A stretch of DNA of 64,000 nucleotides from Novosphingobium sp. JCM 18896 (GCF_025938095.1 NZ_JAPCZF010000001.1:868001-932000), one strand, 5' to 3'. Positions 20,716 to 32,849 are shown, counted from the stretch's first letter. Numbers and translations: made by a program. Notes: generated by a model not told the origin, from the sequence alone.

Positions 20716-21972
20716 TCACAGTCGGTCGATCATGGCCTTGGTGATCAGGCAGACGCCGTTCTCGGTCCGACTGAAGCGCTGGGCGTCGAGCTCGGGATCC
20801 TCGCCGACGACCAAGCCCTCGGGGATGCGCACGCCGCGGTCGATCACGACCTTGCGCAGCCGGGCGCTGCGGCCGATGTTGCAATAGGGCAGGACCACGG
20901 CCTCGTGGACATTCGAGAAGGAGCCCATTTTTACGCCGGTGAACAGCAGGCTGCGCGAGGCGACCGCACCCGAGACGATGCAGTCGCCCGACACCAGCGA
21001 GGAGATCGCCGTGCCGCGGCGGCCGTCCTCGTCGTGGACGAACTTGGCGGGGGCGGTGATTTCCGAATAGGTCCAGATCGGCCAGTCGCGATCGTACATG
21101 TTGAGCTTGGGCACCACGTCGGTCAGGTCGATGTTGGCTTCCCAATAGGCGTCGACCGTGCCGACGTCGCGCCAGTATTCCTCGATCTCCTCTGCGGCGC
21201 GGATGCAGCTCGACGAGAAGCGGTGTGCGACCGCCTTTCCGTGTTCGACCAGGTAGGGGATGATGTCGCCGCCGAAGTCGTGCTTCGATCCCGGCGTCTC
21301 GGCATCGCGGCGCAGCTGCTCGATCAGGAAATCGGTGTCGAACACGTAGATGCCCATCGATGCCAGGGACATGTCGGGATTGCCGGGCATCGCCGGCGGA
21401 TCGGCCGGCTTCTCTACGAACTCGGTGATGACGTCGTTCGCGTCGACCGCCATCACGCCGAAACCCGAGGCATCCTTGCGCGGCACTTCGAGGCAGCCGA
21501 CGGTGACGTTGGCGCCACTGTCGACGTGCTGCTGGAGCATCAGCTCGTAGTCCATCTTGTAGATGTGGTCGCCGGCCAGGATGACCATGTATTTCGGCGC
21601 GTAGTCCTCGATGATGTCGATGTTCTGGAAAACCGCGTCGGCCGTGCCTTCGTACCACTGGAACTCGGACACGCGCTGCGAGGCGGGCAGGATGTCGAAG
21701 CTCTCGTTGCGCTCGGGCCGCAGGAAGTTCCACCCGCGCTGCAAGTGGCGGATCAGCGAATGCGCCTTGTATTGCGTGGCGACGCCGATGCGGCGGATGC
21801 CCGAATTGATCGCGTTCGACAGCGCGAAGTCGATGATCCGCGTCTTGCCGCCGAAATAGACCGCGGGCTTGGCGCGGTTGTCGGTCAGCTCCTTGAGCCG
21901 GCTGCCGCGCCCCCCGGCAAGCACATAGGCCATGGCGTCGCGCGCCAGCGGTTGTTGCCGTCTATCGACCAT
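20716..21972 (-). CDS. glgC: Glucose-1-phosphate adenylyltransferase
   Basis: A 418-residue enzyme making ADP-glucose from ATP and glucose 1-phosphate, the committed step of glycogen synthesis. The nucleotide loop is [13 protein letters not shown] (about 18-30), followed by [36 protein letters not shown] and [15 protein letters not shown]. The left-handed beta-helix tail ([37 protein letters not shown]) is the allosteric domain. ATG at 21970-21972, 20 bases after the glgB stop codon. Confidence 0.97.
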   Translation of the reverse strand: MVDRRQQPLARDAMAYVLAGGRGSRLKELTDNRAKPAVYFGGKTRIIDFALSNAINSGIRRIGVATQYKAHSLIRHLQRGWNFLRPERNESFDILPASQRVSEFQWYEGTADAVFQNIDIIEDYAPKYMVILAGDHIYKMDYELMLQQHVDSGANVTVGCLEVPRKDASGFGVMAVDANDVITEFVEKPADPPAMPGNPDMSLASMGIYVFDTDFLIEQLRRDAETPGSKHDFGGDIIPYLVEHGKAVAHRFSSSCIRAAEEIEEYWRDVGTVDAYWEANIDLTDVVPKLNMYDRDWPIWTYSEITAPAKFVHDEDGRRGTAISSLVSGDCIVSGAVASRSLLFTGVKMGSFSNVHEAVVLPYCNIGRSARLRKVVIDRGVRIPEGLVVGEDPELDAQRFSRTENGVCLITKAMIDRL

Positions 21973-21992
21973 GCGCCCTCTCAGTACCTTTC

Positions 21993-24158
21993 TTATTCTG
22001 CCAGTTCGAACAGGACCGTCGCCAGCGGCGGCAGTGTGACATGGGCTGCGCCGTCCTGCGCCGTCACCGCACCGAGATTGCCCTGGCCGCTGCCACCATA
22101 GACCGCCGCATCGCTGTTGAGCACCTCGCGCCATTGGCCGTCGTGCGGCAGCGGCAGGCGATAGCCGGTATGCAGCATTGGCGTCATGTTGGCGACCACG
22201 GCCACGGGCTTCGCCCCCGGCGCCTTGCGCAGCCAGGCGAAGACCGAATGGGCGGCATCGTCGACCACCAGCCACTCGAAACCGTCGCTCTCGCAGTCGC
22301 GCGCGTGGAGGGCCGAGCTCGTCCGATAGAGCTTGTTGAGATCGCGCACGAGGTTGCGCACGCCCTCGTGCGCGGGGGCGCCGCGCAGGTCCCAGTCGAG
22401 CGCGCGATCCTCGTTCCATTCGCGGCGCTGGGCGAACTCCTGGCCCATGAACAACAGCTTCTTGCCCGGATAGCCCCACATCAGCGCGTAATAGGCGCGC
22501 AGGTTGGCGAACTGCTGCCAATCGTCGCCGCTCATCTTGTTGAGCAGGCTACCCTTGCCGTGGACGACTTCGTCGTGGCTCAGCGGCAGGACGAAGTTTT
22601 CCGAGAAGGCATACATCAGCCCGAAGGTGATCTCGTCGTGGTGATGCTGCCGGTGGACCGGATCGCGCGCCATGTACTTCAGCGTGTCATGCATGAAGCC
22701 CATGTTCCACTTGAAGCCGAAGCCCAGGCTGGTCTTCGGGCCTTCGTCGTAAGCGGGCAGCGAGACGCCGGGCCAGGACGTGGACTCCTCGGCGATCGTC
22801 ATCACGCCCGGATGCTGTCCGTAGAGCGCCTTGTTGGTCGCGCGCAGGAATTCCACGGCTTCCCAGTTCTCGCGGCCGCCCTCGGCATTGGGGATCCATT
22901 CGCCGGCCTCACGCGAATAGTCGCGGTAGAGCATCGAGGCGACGGCATCCACGCGCAGCCCGTCGACGTGATAGCGCTCGGCCCAGAACAGCGCGTTGTT
23001 GACCAGGAACGACTGCACCTCGCGCCGGCCGAAATTGTAGATTGCGGTGTTCCAGTCGGGATGGAAGCCGAGCCGCGGGTCCTCGTGCTCGTAGAGCGCG
23101 GTGCCGTCGAAATGGGCGAGGCCGTGTTCGTCGGTCGGGAAGTGCGCGGGCACCCAGTCGATCAGCACGCCGACGCCGGCGCGATGCGCCCCGTCGACGA
23201 AGCGCGCGAAGCCGGCAGGATCGCCGAAGCGCGCCGACGGGGCGTAGAGCCCGGTGGTCTGGTAGCCCCACGACGGGTCGTAGGGATGCTCGGAGACCGG
23301 CAGGAACTCGATGTGGGTGAAACCGAGTTCGACGACATAGGGGATCAGCCGCTCGGCCATGGCATCCCACGAGAGGAACCAGCCATTGTCGTCGCGCTGC
23401 CAGGAGCCGGGGTGGACCTCGTAGATCGCGATCGCCTCGCGCCGCGGATCGACCGCGGACCAGTGCGCGCGGTGGGCCTCGTCACCCCAATCATGCTTGC
23501 CGGGCAGGGCGGTGATCGAGGCCGTTCGCGGGCGCAGTTCTGAGGCGAAAGCGAAGGGATCGGCCTTGAGCGGCTGCACCGTGCCGTCGGGGCCGACCAC
23601 ACGGAACTTGTAGGCGCGGCCGAGGCCGATCTTGGGCAGGAAGATTTCCCACACGCCGATGTCGGCGCGCTGGCGCATCGGGTGGCGGCGGTGGTCCCAA
23701 TCGTTGAAATCGCCGACCAGCGAGACGAGGCGGGCGTTGGGTGCCCAGACCGCGAAATGAACGCCGTCGGCGCCTTCGTGGCGGATCGGGTGCGCGCCAA
23801 GCTTGTCGAACAGGCGGAAGTGCGTGCCTTGCGCGATCAGCAGGTCGTCTATCGGGCCGAGCACGGGGCCGAAGGAGTAGGCATCGGTGACCCACCACTC
23901 GTGCGGCCCAGCAGTGCAACGGTACTGCACCGGCTGTGCATCACCCCTGATCTTGCCCTCGAACAGCCCGCCCGGATCGATCCGCTTGAGCTTGCCGAGC
24001 TTCTTCCCCGCCAGGTCGTGCGCCTCGGCCTTCTCTGCCCCCGGCAGGATGGCGCGCGCGAAAGTGCCCTCGGGACCCTGATGGACCCCCAGCAGCGAAA
24101 ACGGATCGGCGTGCGTGCCTTCCAGCAGTGCGGTGATGGCTTCCGCCGGTGGCTTCAT
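21993..24158 (-). CDS. glgB: 1,4-alpha-glucan branching enzyme
   Basis: A 721-residue GH13 branching enzyme. N-terminal CBM48 domains include [17 protein letters not shown] and [21 protein letters not shown]. Catalytic acids are Asp in [15 protein letters not shown] (about 405), Glu in [13 protein letters not shown] (about 455) and Asp in [16 protein letters not shown] (about 528). It introduces alpha-1,6 branches into glycogen. The ATG at 24156-24158 is preceded by TTGAGGA, and this ribosome site lies inside the terminal repeat of the fold-back element that separates it from glgP. Confidence 0.97.
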   Translation of the reverse strand: MKPPAEAITALLEGTHADPFSLLGVHQGPEGTFARAILPGAEKAEAHDLAGKKLGKLKRIDPGGLFEGKIRGDAQPVQYRCTAGPHEWWVTDAYSFGPVLGPIDDLLIAQGTHFRLFDKLGAHPIRHEGADGVHFAVWAPNARLVSLVGDFNDWDHRRHPMRQRADIGVWEIFLPKIGLGRAYKFRVVGPDGTVQPLKADPFAFASELRPRTASITALPGKHDWGDEAHRAHWSAVDPRREAIAIYEVHPGSWQRDDNGWFLSWDAMAERLIPYVVELGFTHIEFLPVSEHPYDPSWGYQTTGLYAPSARFGDPAGFARFVDGAHRAGVGVLIDWVPAHFPTDEHGLAHFDGTALYEHEDPRLGFHPDWNTAIYNFGRREVQSFLVNNALFWAERYHVDGLRVDAVASMLYRDYSREAGEWIPNAEGGRENWEAVEFLRATNKALYGQHPGVMTIAEESTSWPGVSLPAYDEGPKTSLGFGFKWNMGFMHDTLKYMARDPVHRQHHHDEITFGLMYAFSENFVLPLSHDEVVHGKGSLLNKMSGDDWQQFANLRAYYALMWGYPGKKLLFMGQEFAQRREWNEDRALDWDLRGAPAHEGVRNLVRDLNKLYRTSSALHARDCESDGFEWLVVDDAAHSVFAWLRKAPGAKPVAVVANMTPMLHTGYRLPLPHDGQWREVLNSDAAVYGGSGQGNLGAVTAQDGAAHVTLPPLATVLFELAE

Positions 24159-24159
24159 G

Positions 24160-24424
24160 AGTCCTCAAGTCTTGTGCTAACGCACCCGAGGCGCCAAAAT
24201 GGCGAACAGATCGGATCGAAATGCGCGCCGCGAAGGCTGGTAGCCTTTGCAAGCGCAGTTCGGTTCGAGATGGAAGCCATTTTGGCGTCCCTTCGGGATT
24301 TGATCGATTTGACCCATTGCTGCGTCGATCGGTCTTGAAATGGGCCCACCATTCCTGCGCCCTCACTCCTTGCACTGGGTCAAATCGATTCAAACCTCGG
24401 GTGCGTTAGCACGAGACTTGAGGA

Positions 24425-24426
<2 letters not shown>
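24160..24426. repeat. 267-bp fold-back (MITE-like) element filling the glgP-glgB gap
   Basis: The terminal arms 24160-24191 and 24395-24426 are 32-base inverted repeats with one mismatch. Inside are a perfect 12-base pair CGCCAAAATGGC (24192-24203) with GCCATTTTGGCG (24276-24287), an AAGGCT/AGCCTT hairpin (24233-24247), and a perfect 14-base pair (24303-24316 with 24376-24389). The right end reaches the glgP stop codon (24425-24427); the left end lies one base from the glgB start codon and carries its ribosome site. No transposase is present. The 14-base arms resemble LacI-type half-palindromes (TCAAATCGATT), an alternative regulatory reading. Confidence 0.8.
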
Positions 24427-26854
<2,428 letters not shown>

Positions 26855-27043
26855 GGCAGGACGCTCCCATTCTGAGCACCGGCGCAAGGACGCGAAACCC
26901 CTGCCGCCGGTCGCGACGACGACTCCGTCCTCCCCATGCCTCCATCGCCATGGCTAAGGCAGACAGGCCCTCTTCGACAAGTCGATTGTGCAATGCGGCA
27001 TTAGAATTCATGAACGGCGAGGCAGGCCTGTCAGGAGCGCAGC

Positions 27044-28639
27044 ATGAGTCGACCGATCGATCCGGCGAAGGCGCCCTGGTGGCGCGGCGCTGCCGTCTAC
27101 CAGATCTATCCGCGATCCTATCAGGACACCAACGGCGACGGCGTCGGCGATCTCGCCGGAATCACCCAGCGGCTCGACTATGTTGCATCGCTCGGCGTCG
27201 ATGCGATCTGGATCTCGCCATTCTACACCTCGCCGATGCGCGACTTCGGCTACGACGTCGCCGACTACTGCGACGTCGATCCGACTTTCGGGACGCTCGC
27301 CGATTTCGATGCGCTGGTGGCTAGGGCGCACGCGCTCGGGCTCAAGGTCATCGTCGACCAAGTCTATGCCCATACCTCGGACCTGCATCCCTGGTTCGCC
27401 GCGAGCCGAAGCTCGCGCGAGGACCAGCGCGCCGAGTGGTACGTCTGGGCCGATCCCAAGGTCGACGGCACGCCGCCCAACAATTGGCAGTCGGTCTTCG
27501 GCGGCCCCGCCTGGACCTGGGATGCGCGCCGCGGCCAATACTACATGCACACGTTCCTCAAGGAGCAACCGCAGCTCAACGTGCACAACCCCGCGGTGCA
27601 GGACGCGCTGCTCGGTGTTGCGCGGTTCTGGCTCGATCGCGGGGTCGACGGCTTCCGGCTCGACGCGCTCAACCATTCGATGCACGACCTCTTGCTGCGC
27701 GACAATCCGCCGGCGCCCGACGACGGCCGGACGCGCACGCGGCCGTTCGATTTCCAGACCAAGCTCTACAGCCAGTCGCACCCCGACATGGTCGGCTTCA
27801 TCGAGCGGATCCGCGCGGTCTGCGACGAATACGGCGCGATCCACACCGTGGCCGAGGTCGGCGGCGACAAGGCGATCGCCGAGATGCAGGTCTATACCCA
27901 GGGCGATCACCGGCTGAACTCGGCCTATGGCTTCGACCTGCTCTATGCGCCCGACCTCACCCCGCAGATCGCGATCGACGCGATCGAGCGCTGGTCGACC
28001 GGTGGCGGCTGGCCGAGCTGGGCCTTCGAGAACCATGACGCGCCCCGCGCGGTCTCGCGCTGGTGCGCGCCCGCGGACAGGGAGCGCTTCGCGGCAATGA
28101 AGATGGCACTGCTGGCGGCGCTGCGCGGCAACATCATCGTCTATCAGGGCGAGGAACTGGGGCTCGAACAGGATCAGATCCCCTTCGAGCTGCTGCAGGA
28201 TCCCGAGGCCATCGCCAACTGGCCGCTGACGCTCTCACGCGACGGCGCGCGCACGCCGATGCCCTGGCGCGATGAAGACCTGGGCGGCTTCACCACGGGG
28301 CATCCCTGGCTGCCGCTGTCGGACGCGAACCTGGCGCGCGCGGTCGAACGGCAGGAGGCGGATTCGGCCTCGCAGCTCGCGCTGACGCGGCAGGTTCTCG
28401 CGATCCGCAAGGCACATCCGGCCTTGCGATTGGGCACGCTCGAGAAGGCCCGCGCGGATGGTGCCGTGCTGTCCTTCGTGCGCGAGGCCGCGGGCGAGCG
28501 CGTGCATTGCCTGTTTAACCTGTCGCCCGATCCGGTGGTGCTTACGGCGCCTGCGGGCGAGCCGATCCTGGCGATCAACGGTGCCGCGCCCGGACACCTG
28601 CCGGGCTTCGGTGCGCTCTATCTTCGCGAGACGGTTTGA
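27044..28639 (+). CDS. GH13 alpha-glucosidase
   Basis: A 531-residue alpha-amylase-family exo-hydrolase. Motifs are VYQIYPRSYQDTNGDGVGDLAGI, VDQVYAHTSDLHPWF, GVDGFRLDALNHSMHD (catalytic Asp about 205), HTVAEVGG (Glu about 271) and WAFENHDAPR (Asp about 330), then LYQGEELGLEQ-like VYQGEELGLEQDQIP. This resembles the GH13_23-type alpha-glucosidases, acting on maltose or short malto-oligosaccharides. No signal peptide is evident, so it is probably cytoplasmic and processes glycogen-derived oligosaccharides. It is divergent from glgP across 189 bases and has AGGAGCG before ATG 27044. Confidence 0.93.
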   Translation: MSRPIDPAKAPWWRGAAVYQIYPRSYQDTNGDGVGDLAGITQRLDYVASLGVDAIWISPFYTSPMRDFGYDVADYCDVDPTFGTLADFDALVARAHALGLKVIVDQVYAHTSDLHPWFAASRSSREDQRAEWYVWADPKVDGTPPNNWQSVFGGPAWTWDARRGQYYMHTFLKEQPQLNVHNPAVQDALLGVARFWLDRGVDGFRLDALNHSMHDLLLRDNPPAPDDGRTRTRPFDFQTKLYSQSHPDMVGFIERIRAVCDEYGAIHTVAEVGGDKAIAEMQVYTQGDHRLNSAYGFDLLYAPDLTPQIAIDAIERWSTGGGWPSWAFENHDAPRAVSRWCAPADRERFAAMKMALLAALRGNIIVYQGEELGLEQDQIPFELLQDPEAIANWPLTLSRDGARTPMPWRDEDLGGFTTGHPWLPLSDANLARAVERQEADSASQLALTRQVLAIRKAHPALRLGTLEKARADGAVLSFVREAAGERVHCLFNLSPDPVVLTAPAGEPILAINGAAPGHLPGFGALYLRETV

Positions 28640-28656
28640 GGCCGGGGACATCCGAG

Positions 28657-28688
28657 ACAGGCGGCTCGCAAATCGCGCCGCCGCCTGT
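28657..28688 (+). terminator. Possible terminator hairpin after the alpha-glucosidase gene
   Basis: ACAGGCGGC (28657-28665) pairs perfectly with GCCGCCTGT (28680-28688) around a 14-base loop, 18 bases after the stop codon. Only TTA follows, so it is a weak intrinsic terminator at best. Confidence 0.45.
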
Positions 28689-28768
28689 TAGGTCTGGTGC
28701 ATAAGGTCAGCGGCCGATCGCGACAAACGCGGCGGCGCTTGAGGGGCTGACCAAGGATCGGTGGACGA

Positions 28769-29527
28769 ATGGCGACACGGCAGAACACGCTTCGTGCGGG
28801 AACGAGCGACGCTAAGACCAAGGATGGGGCCGAAGCCAAGCGCCGGCCGGCTCGCCGTCCACGCGCCAAGGCCGATGGGTCGCCGCCGATCGATCGCCGC
28901 GAGCTGATCCTGGCGGCCGCGACACGGCGCTTCGCCGAATACGGATTCGAGGCCACGACGGTGCGCCAGATCGCCGACGACGTCGATATTCTCTCGGGCA
29001 GCCTCTACCACCACTTCGCCACGAAGGAGGAAATCCTTGAGGAGATCGTCCGCGACGCGATTCTGAAGAGCCGCGACGACGCGCAGCGCATCGCCGGGCT
29101 GCCACTCGATGCCGAACAGCGCTTCGTTGCCCTGCTGATGACCGAACTGCACCGGCTGACCGAGAGCCAGGAGGTCTATGCGATCGCCTTCAACGAGCGG
29201 AAGTTCTTCCGGCGCAGCGACTATTTCAACTATCTGACGCGGGCGAAGAAAGAGTCCTACGACGCCTGGAGCGCGATCCTTTCGGATGGCGTCAAGGAAG
29301 GCCTGTTTCACCCCGATCTCGACATCTACCTGACGATCTCGACCGTCATCCGCATGCTCAACGCGGGCGCCGACTGGTACAAGAACGAGGACGGCTCGCA
29401 GATCGACGCGATCGCCAACTACTCGCTCGACAAGCTGCTCGATTTCTACCTCGGATACGTGCTCCGCGCGATCCGCGCCCCGGCCCGTGCCGGCGAGGCG
29501 ATCCCGCACCCGACGATCGAGCTGTGA
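28769..29527 (+). CDS. TetR/AcrR family transcriptional regulator
   Basis: A 252-residue regulator. A basic, low-complexity leader (residues 1-40, rich in Arg, Lys and Ala) precedes the TetR DNA-binding domain: RRELILAAATRRFAEYGFEATTVRQIADDVDILSGSLYHHFATKEEIL, about 43-92. The C-terminal ligand domain ends in YSLDKLLDFYLGYVL. The domain style resembles KstR2-like or fatty-acyl-CoA responsive members. ATG 28769 has AAGGA upstream. The stop codon overlaps the GTG of the next gene (GTGA), so it heads a three-gene operon. Its target is unknown. Confidence 0.92.
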   Translation: MATRQNTLRAGTSDAKTKDGAEAKRRPARRPRAKADGSPPIDRRELILAAATRRFAEYGFEATTVRQIADDVDILSGSLYHHFATKEEILEEIVRDAILKSRDDAQRIAGLPLDAEQRFVALLMTELHRLTESQEVYAIAFNERKFFRRSDYFNYLTRAKKESYDAWSAILSDGVKEGLFHPDLDIYLTISTVIRMLNAGADWYKNEDGSQIDAIANYSLDKLLDFYLGYVLRAIRAPARAGEAIPHPTIEL

Positions 29528-29982
29528 CGGCCGAACCCGTTCCGCCGCAGTACCGGGACGAGGAAACGGCGGCGCGCATCGCGCTGATTGCCGAGAGCTT
29601 CGAACGCCTGCTGCGCCGGCCGCTGGTGCCGCATGGCGAGGATATGGTCGCAGCACTGTGGGACGCGCCCTGCGCGATCGTCGCGCACGGGACCGAGCCC
29701 GATCCGGTGTTCTTCTTCGGCAACCGCGCGGCGCTGACCGCCTTCGATTGCGACGTCGCGGGTTTCGTGACGATGCCGTCGCGCCTCTCGGCCGAGGAAA
29801 TGCTGCGCGACGAGCGGCAGAGCCTGCTCGACCGCGTCACCCGCGACGGCTTCATCGACGACTATGGCGGCATGCGCGTCTCGGCGACGGGGCGGCGCTT
29901 CCGCATCGACCAGGCCGTGGTCTGGAACCTGATCGACGCGCACGGCGCGCGTCACGGGCAGGCGGCGACCTTCACGGTGTGA
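29524..29982 (+). CDS. MEKHLA (PAS-like) domain protein
   Basis: A 152-residue protein. The sequence DPVFFFGNRAALTAFDCDVAGFVTMPSRLSAEEMLRDERQSLLDRVTRDGFIDDYGGMRVSATGRRFRIDQAVVWNLIDAHGARHGQAATF matches the stand-alone bacterial MEKHLA domain, a PAS-related module first described in plant HD-ZIP III factors. Its bacterial role is unknown; PAS likeness suggests ligand sensing. GTG start at 29524 overlaps the TetR stop codon, and its TGA overlaps the GTG of the downstream kinase. Confidence 0.85.
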   Translation: MTAEPVPPQYRDEETAARIALIAESFERLLRRPLVPHGEDMVAALWDAPCAIVAHGTEPDPVFFFGNRAALTAFDCDVAGFVTMPSRLSAEEMLRDERQSLLDRVTRDGFIDDYGGMRVSATGRRFRIDQAVVWNLIDAHGARHGQAATFTV

Positions 29983-30794
29983 CCGCGATCGCGCCAGATC
30001 CCCGCCTGCTGGCCGCGATCTTCGCGGCGCTGGGGCAGGGCGGCGAAGAACGACCGCTGGTCCTCGGCCTTTGCGGCGCACAGGGCAGCGGCAAGACCAC
30101 CCTGGCGCAGGCCGTGGCCGAGGAAGCCCAACGGCGCGGGATCGCCACGGCGACGCTTTCGATCGACGATCTCTATCTGACCCGCGCCGAACGCGAGCGG
30201 CTCGGGCAAGACGTCCATCCGCTGCTGCGCACGCGCGGGGTGCCGGGGACGCACGACGTCGCGCTCGGGCTCGAGGTCCTTGCGGCGCTCGATCGGGGCG
30301 AGCCGGCGCGCCTGCCACGGTTCGACAAGGCGCGCGACGATCGCCGGCCCGAGGCGGAATGGGACCGGGCTCCGGCGAACACCGAACTGCTGATCCTCGA
30401 GGGCTGGTGCGTCGGTGCCCACCCCGAGGATCCGGCGGCACTGCGCGATCCGGTGAACGCGCTCGAAGCGAGCGAAGATCCCGATGGGCTATGGCGCAGC
30501 TATGCCAACGTGGCGCTGGCCGGCGTCTACCAGGAGCTGTTCGCGCGGATCGACGTGCTGGTCCTGCTCGCCGCGCCGGGCTTCGACGTGGTCTTCGACT
30601 GGCGCCTGCAGCAGGAAGCCGAACTGCGCGAAAGCGCGGGGCCCGATGCGCCCGGCCTGATGGACGCGGCCGGCGTCGCACGTTTCATCGCGCACTACGA
30701 GCGGCTGACCCGCCACATCCTTACAGAGATGCCGGGGAGAACGGATTTGGTGGTACGGCTCGGGCTGGATCGGTCGGTGCTGTCGATCGGCTAG
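29979..30794 (+). CDS. D-glycerate 3-kinase-like P-loop kinase
   Basis: A 271-residue kinase. The P-loop is GAQGSGKTT (33-41), followed by LSIDDLYLTRAERERLGQDVHPLLRTRGVPGTHDVALG, PRFDKARDDRRPEAEW, ILEGWCVGAHPED, and a C-terminal ARFIAHYERLTRHILTEMP. This order matches plant/bacterial D-glycerate 3-kinase (GLYK) and yeast YGR205W-type proteins, related to uridine/pantothenate kinases. The likely reaction is phosphorylation of D-glycerate to 3-phosphoglycerate. GTG start (29979-29981) is coupled to the MEKHLA gene by overlap. Confidence 0.85.
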   Translation: MTAIAPDPRLLAAIFAALGQGGEERPLVLGLCGAQGSGKTTLAQAVAEEAQRRGIATATLSIDDLYLTRAERERLGQDVHPLLRTRGVPGTHDVALGLEVLAALDRGEPARLPRFDKARDDRRPEAEWDRAPANTELLILEGWCVGAHPEDPAALRDPVNALEASEDPDGLWRSYANVALAGVYQELFARIDVLVLLAAPGFDVVFDWRLQQEAELRESAGPDAPGLMDAAGVARFIAHYERLTRHILTEMPGRTDLVVRLGLDRSVLSIG

Positions 30795-30861
30795 GTCCTG
30801 GAGTGCGGACGGGCGAGTTTCGAGCAAAAGCATTCTCAACAGCCCCCGCCTGCTCTCACTC

Positions 30862-30963
30862 CGTCGCCCCTGCGTAGGCAGGGGCCCAACCAAGCTTTCG
30901 TCCTGAAACGGAAGCCGCTTTGAGGCGCGGTCAGATGGGCCCCTGCCTGCGCAGGGGCGACGG
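30862..30963. repeat. Dispersed ~100-bp palindromic element, copy 2
   Basis: Arms GTCGCCCCTGCGTAGGCAGG and CCTGCCTGCGCAGGGGCGAC flank a core with CCAAGCTTTCGTCCTGAAACGGA. Same orientation as copy 1 at 17340. It sits in a 277-base gap between the glycerate kinase gene and the convergent CMD-family gene; no gene is seen in that gap. Confidence 0.85.
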
Positions 30964-31000
30964 CTAAGAAATAAGGGCATCTATCTCCTCCAGCCCGCTC

Positions 31001-31062
31001 GGCCTGAGCTTGTCGAAGGCCCCGGCACGACCCCTCCGCCCATCATCCCGGCGAAGGCGGGG
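31001..31062. repeat. Two short REP-like palindromes
   Basis: GGCCTGAGCTTGTCGAAGGCC (31001-31021; arms GGCCT/AGGCC) is the widespread 'TTCGACAAGCTCAGG' extragenic palindrome in inverse orientation. It is followed by CATCCCGGCGAAGGCGGGG (from 31044), a half of the GCGGGGAT family. Both lie just before the end of the minus-strand CMD gene. Confidence 0.5.
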
Positions 31063-31071
31063 AAGGAGCGT

Positions 31072-31635
31072 TCAATCCAGGCTAGGCTGCGTCGCGTTCA
31101 GCAGCATCGCCCACATCGACCAGATACCGATCACCGTCGTGCATTCGACCGCACCCTTCTCGCCGAACAGCTGGACCACGCGCGCGAACAGCGGGGCGGG
31201 GACGTCGCCGGTCACCACGGCGAGGGCATATTCGATCACCAGCTTCTGCTCGTCGTCGAGCAGGCCCGTGGTCTTCCAGAAGGGCAGCGCGGCGAGCTGG
31301 TCCATGCGCAGACCGACGGCCTCCCAGGCGCGGTGGCGCGAGCGGGCGGAGAAGTCCGAGCCATAGTGCAGGTTCACCGTCTGGATCGCGATCTCGCGCA
31401 GGTCGGCTCGCTTTGACCAGCCCAGTTCGAGCGCGGCGAAGCTCGACAGCTTCGACAGGTGCAGCGCCAGCCTGGGATTGAGCGCAGCGATGGCGACGCC
31501 CGAATGCGGCCGGTCGATCTCGGGATTGTCCACGCCGGGGAACATCTGCCCGAACAGCTCGGCCAGGTCGTCGCGCGTCTGGGCATCGGGATTGGGGTAG
31601 TCGCTGGGCTTGTAGACGGGCGTGACGCGGGCCAT
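31072..31635 (-). CDS. Carboxymuconolactone decarboxylase (CMD/AhpD-fold) family protein
   Basis: A 187-residue alpha-helical protein. RPHSGVAIAALNPRLALHLSKLSSFAALELGWSKRADLREIAIQTVNLHYGSDFSARSRHRAWEAVGL matches the CMD core. Members with an active CxxC act like AhpD, but no CxxC is present here, so a peroxidase-partner role is unlikely; a hydrolase or decarboxylase-like role is possible but unproven. ATG at 31633-31635. It is a single gene, divergent from pnuC. Confidence 0.85.
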   Translation of the reverse strand: MARVTPVYKPSDYPNPDAQTRDDLAELFGQMFPGVDNPEIDRPHSGVAIAALNPRLALHLSKLSSFAALELGWSKRADLREIAIQTVNLHYGSDFSARSRHRAWEAVGLRMDQLAALPFWKTTGLLDDEQKLVIEYALAVVTGDVPAPLFARVVQLFGEKGAVECTTVIGIWSMWAMLLNATQPSLD

Positions 31636-31785
31636 CGGTTGCTCCTGGATGTGGCCAAGGAATGTGGCTGGCGCACATCACCGGTACGATCCGCTTTGTC
31701 AAAGCCCCCGGCACCTCTCGCGCCGCCGCCGCGGCTGCGCTAAGGCCGTTAACCATAGCGGGATCCGTGGTGGGGGAATGCGGCG

Positions 31786-32358
31786 TTGACTGAGCTGGAA
31801 TTCATGGCCGTCGCCTTCGGCTTCGCCAACATCGCGCTGCTGATCCAGCGGAACGTGTGGAACTTTCCCTGCGGCCTCGTGATGGTCTCGCTCTACGCCG
31901 CGATCTTCTTCGAGACGCGGCTCTACAGCGAAGCCATGCTGCAGGTGTTCTTCTTCTGCGTGCAGCTGTTCGGCTGGTGGAAATGGACCCGCGCGATCGA
32001 CGACGAGGGTGACCTCGTGGTCGAATGGTCCTCGCCGCGCACCTTGGTGCTCTGCGCGCTGTGCACGATCGCCTTGTCGGCGATGCTCGGCGAGACGATG
32101 GCGACCTGGACCGATGCCGCCGCGCCGCATGTCGACGCCACGGTCGCCGCCGCCAGCGTCGTCGCGCAGTTCCTGCTGTCCTACCGCCGGATCGAGAACT
32201 GGGTCTACTGGATCGCGATCGACGTGCTTTCGATCGTGCTCTACATCTGGCGCGGGCTGAACCTGACCGCGGGACTCTATATCGTCATGCTGATGATGTC
32301 GGTGTTCGGGCTGATGGCCTGGCAGCGCAGCCGGGTGGCCTCGGCACCGCTGGTATGA
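31786..32358 (+). CDS. pnuC: PnuC-family nicotinamide riboside/mononucleotide transporter
   Basis: A 190-residue integral membrane protein with about six or seven helices. The sequence NVWNFPCGLVMVSLYAAIFFETRLYSEAMLQVFFFCVQLFGWWKW and RRIENWVYWIAIDVLSIVLYIWRGLNLTAGLYIVML carries the PnuC hallmarks, including a WxxxxP region and the final GLxxW. PnuC proteins admit nicotinamide riboside by facilitated diffusion. The TTG at 31786 is the likely start because GGGGGA lies 9 bases upstream; an ATG six codons later has no good site. The stop codon overlaps the next gene (ATGA). Confidence 0.93.
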   Translation: MTELEFMAVAFGFANIALLIQRNVWNFPCGLVMVSLYAAIFFETRLYSEAMLQVFFFCVQLFGWWKWTRAIDDEGDLVVEWSSPRTLVLCALCTIALSAMLGETMATWTDAAAPHVDATVAAASVVAQFLLSYRRIENWVYWIAIDVLSIVLYIWRGLNLTAGLYIVMLMMSVFGLMAWQRSRVASAPLV

Positions 32359-32849
32359 CGATCGTCGTCGCGTTGCACGGGATCGAGAGCACGGGCAAGT
32401 CGACCCTAGCGGCCGAGCTCGCCGCGGCGCTGGGTGCGGTCTGGGTGCCCGAATACGGCCGCGAATACTGCCTCGAACACGGCACCGACTGCTCGGCCGA
32501 GGACCTGCAGGCGATCGCCCGCGTGCAGCAGGAACGCATCGCCGCGGCGCCTGGGGGCCTCGTCGTCACCGATACCGACTGGCTGATGACGCGCGCCTGG
32601 CACAAGATGATGCTCGGCCCCGACATGGGCGGGCCGGCCTATCCGCTGGCCGACCTCTATCTCCACCTCGCGCCCGACGTGGAGTGGGTCGACGACGGGC
32701 TGCGGCTCCACGCCGAGGCGCAGGAGCGGTTCCGCTTCGACGGGCTCTGCCGCGACGAGCTCGATCGCTTCGACGTGCGCTGGGTCGAGATCCGCGGCGA
32801 CTGGCCGGCGCGGCGCGCGGCGGCACTGGCGGCGATCGCCGCGCTCTAG
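32355..32849 (+). CDS. Ribosylnicotinamide kinase-like ATPase (NadR C-terminal type)
   Basis: A 164-residue P-loop kinase. The Walker A motif is HGIESTGKST (8-17), followed by VWVPEYGREYCLEHG and LVVTDTDWLMTRAWHKMMLG, matching the kinase domain of NadR without its adenylyltransferase or HTH domains. It would phosphorylate nicotinamide riboside imported by PnuC, trapping NMN for NAD synthesis. ATG 32355 overlaps the pnuC stop codon, strong support for a joint pathway. Its TAG shares a CTAG with the stop codon of the convergent gene. Confidence 0.88.
   Translation: MTIVVALHGIESTGKSTLAAELAAALGAVWVPEYGREYCLEHGTDCSAEDLQAIARVQQERIAAAPGGLVVTDTDWLMTRAWHKMMLGPDMGGPAYPLADLYLHLAPDVEWVDDGLRLHAEAQERFRFDGLCRDELDRFDVRWVEIRGDWPARRAAALAAIAAL

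Noticed and set aside
26962..27032. GACAGGCC/GGCCTGTC inverted repeat upstream of the GH13 gene
   Set aside because: Only 8 bp with a 55-base spacer; too weak to call a leader structure or operator.
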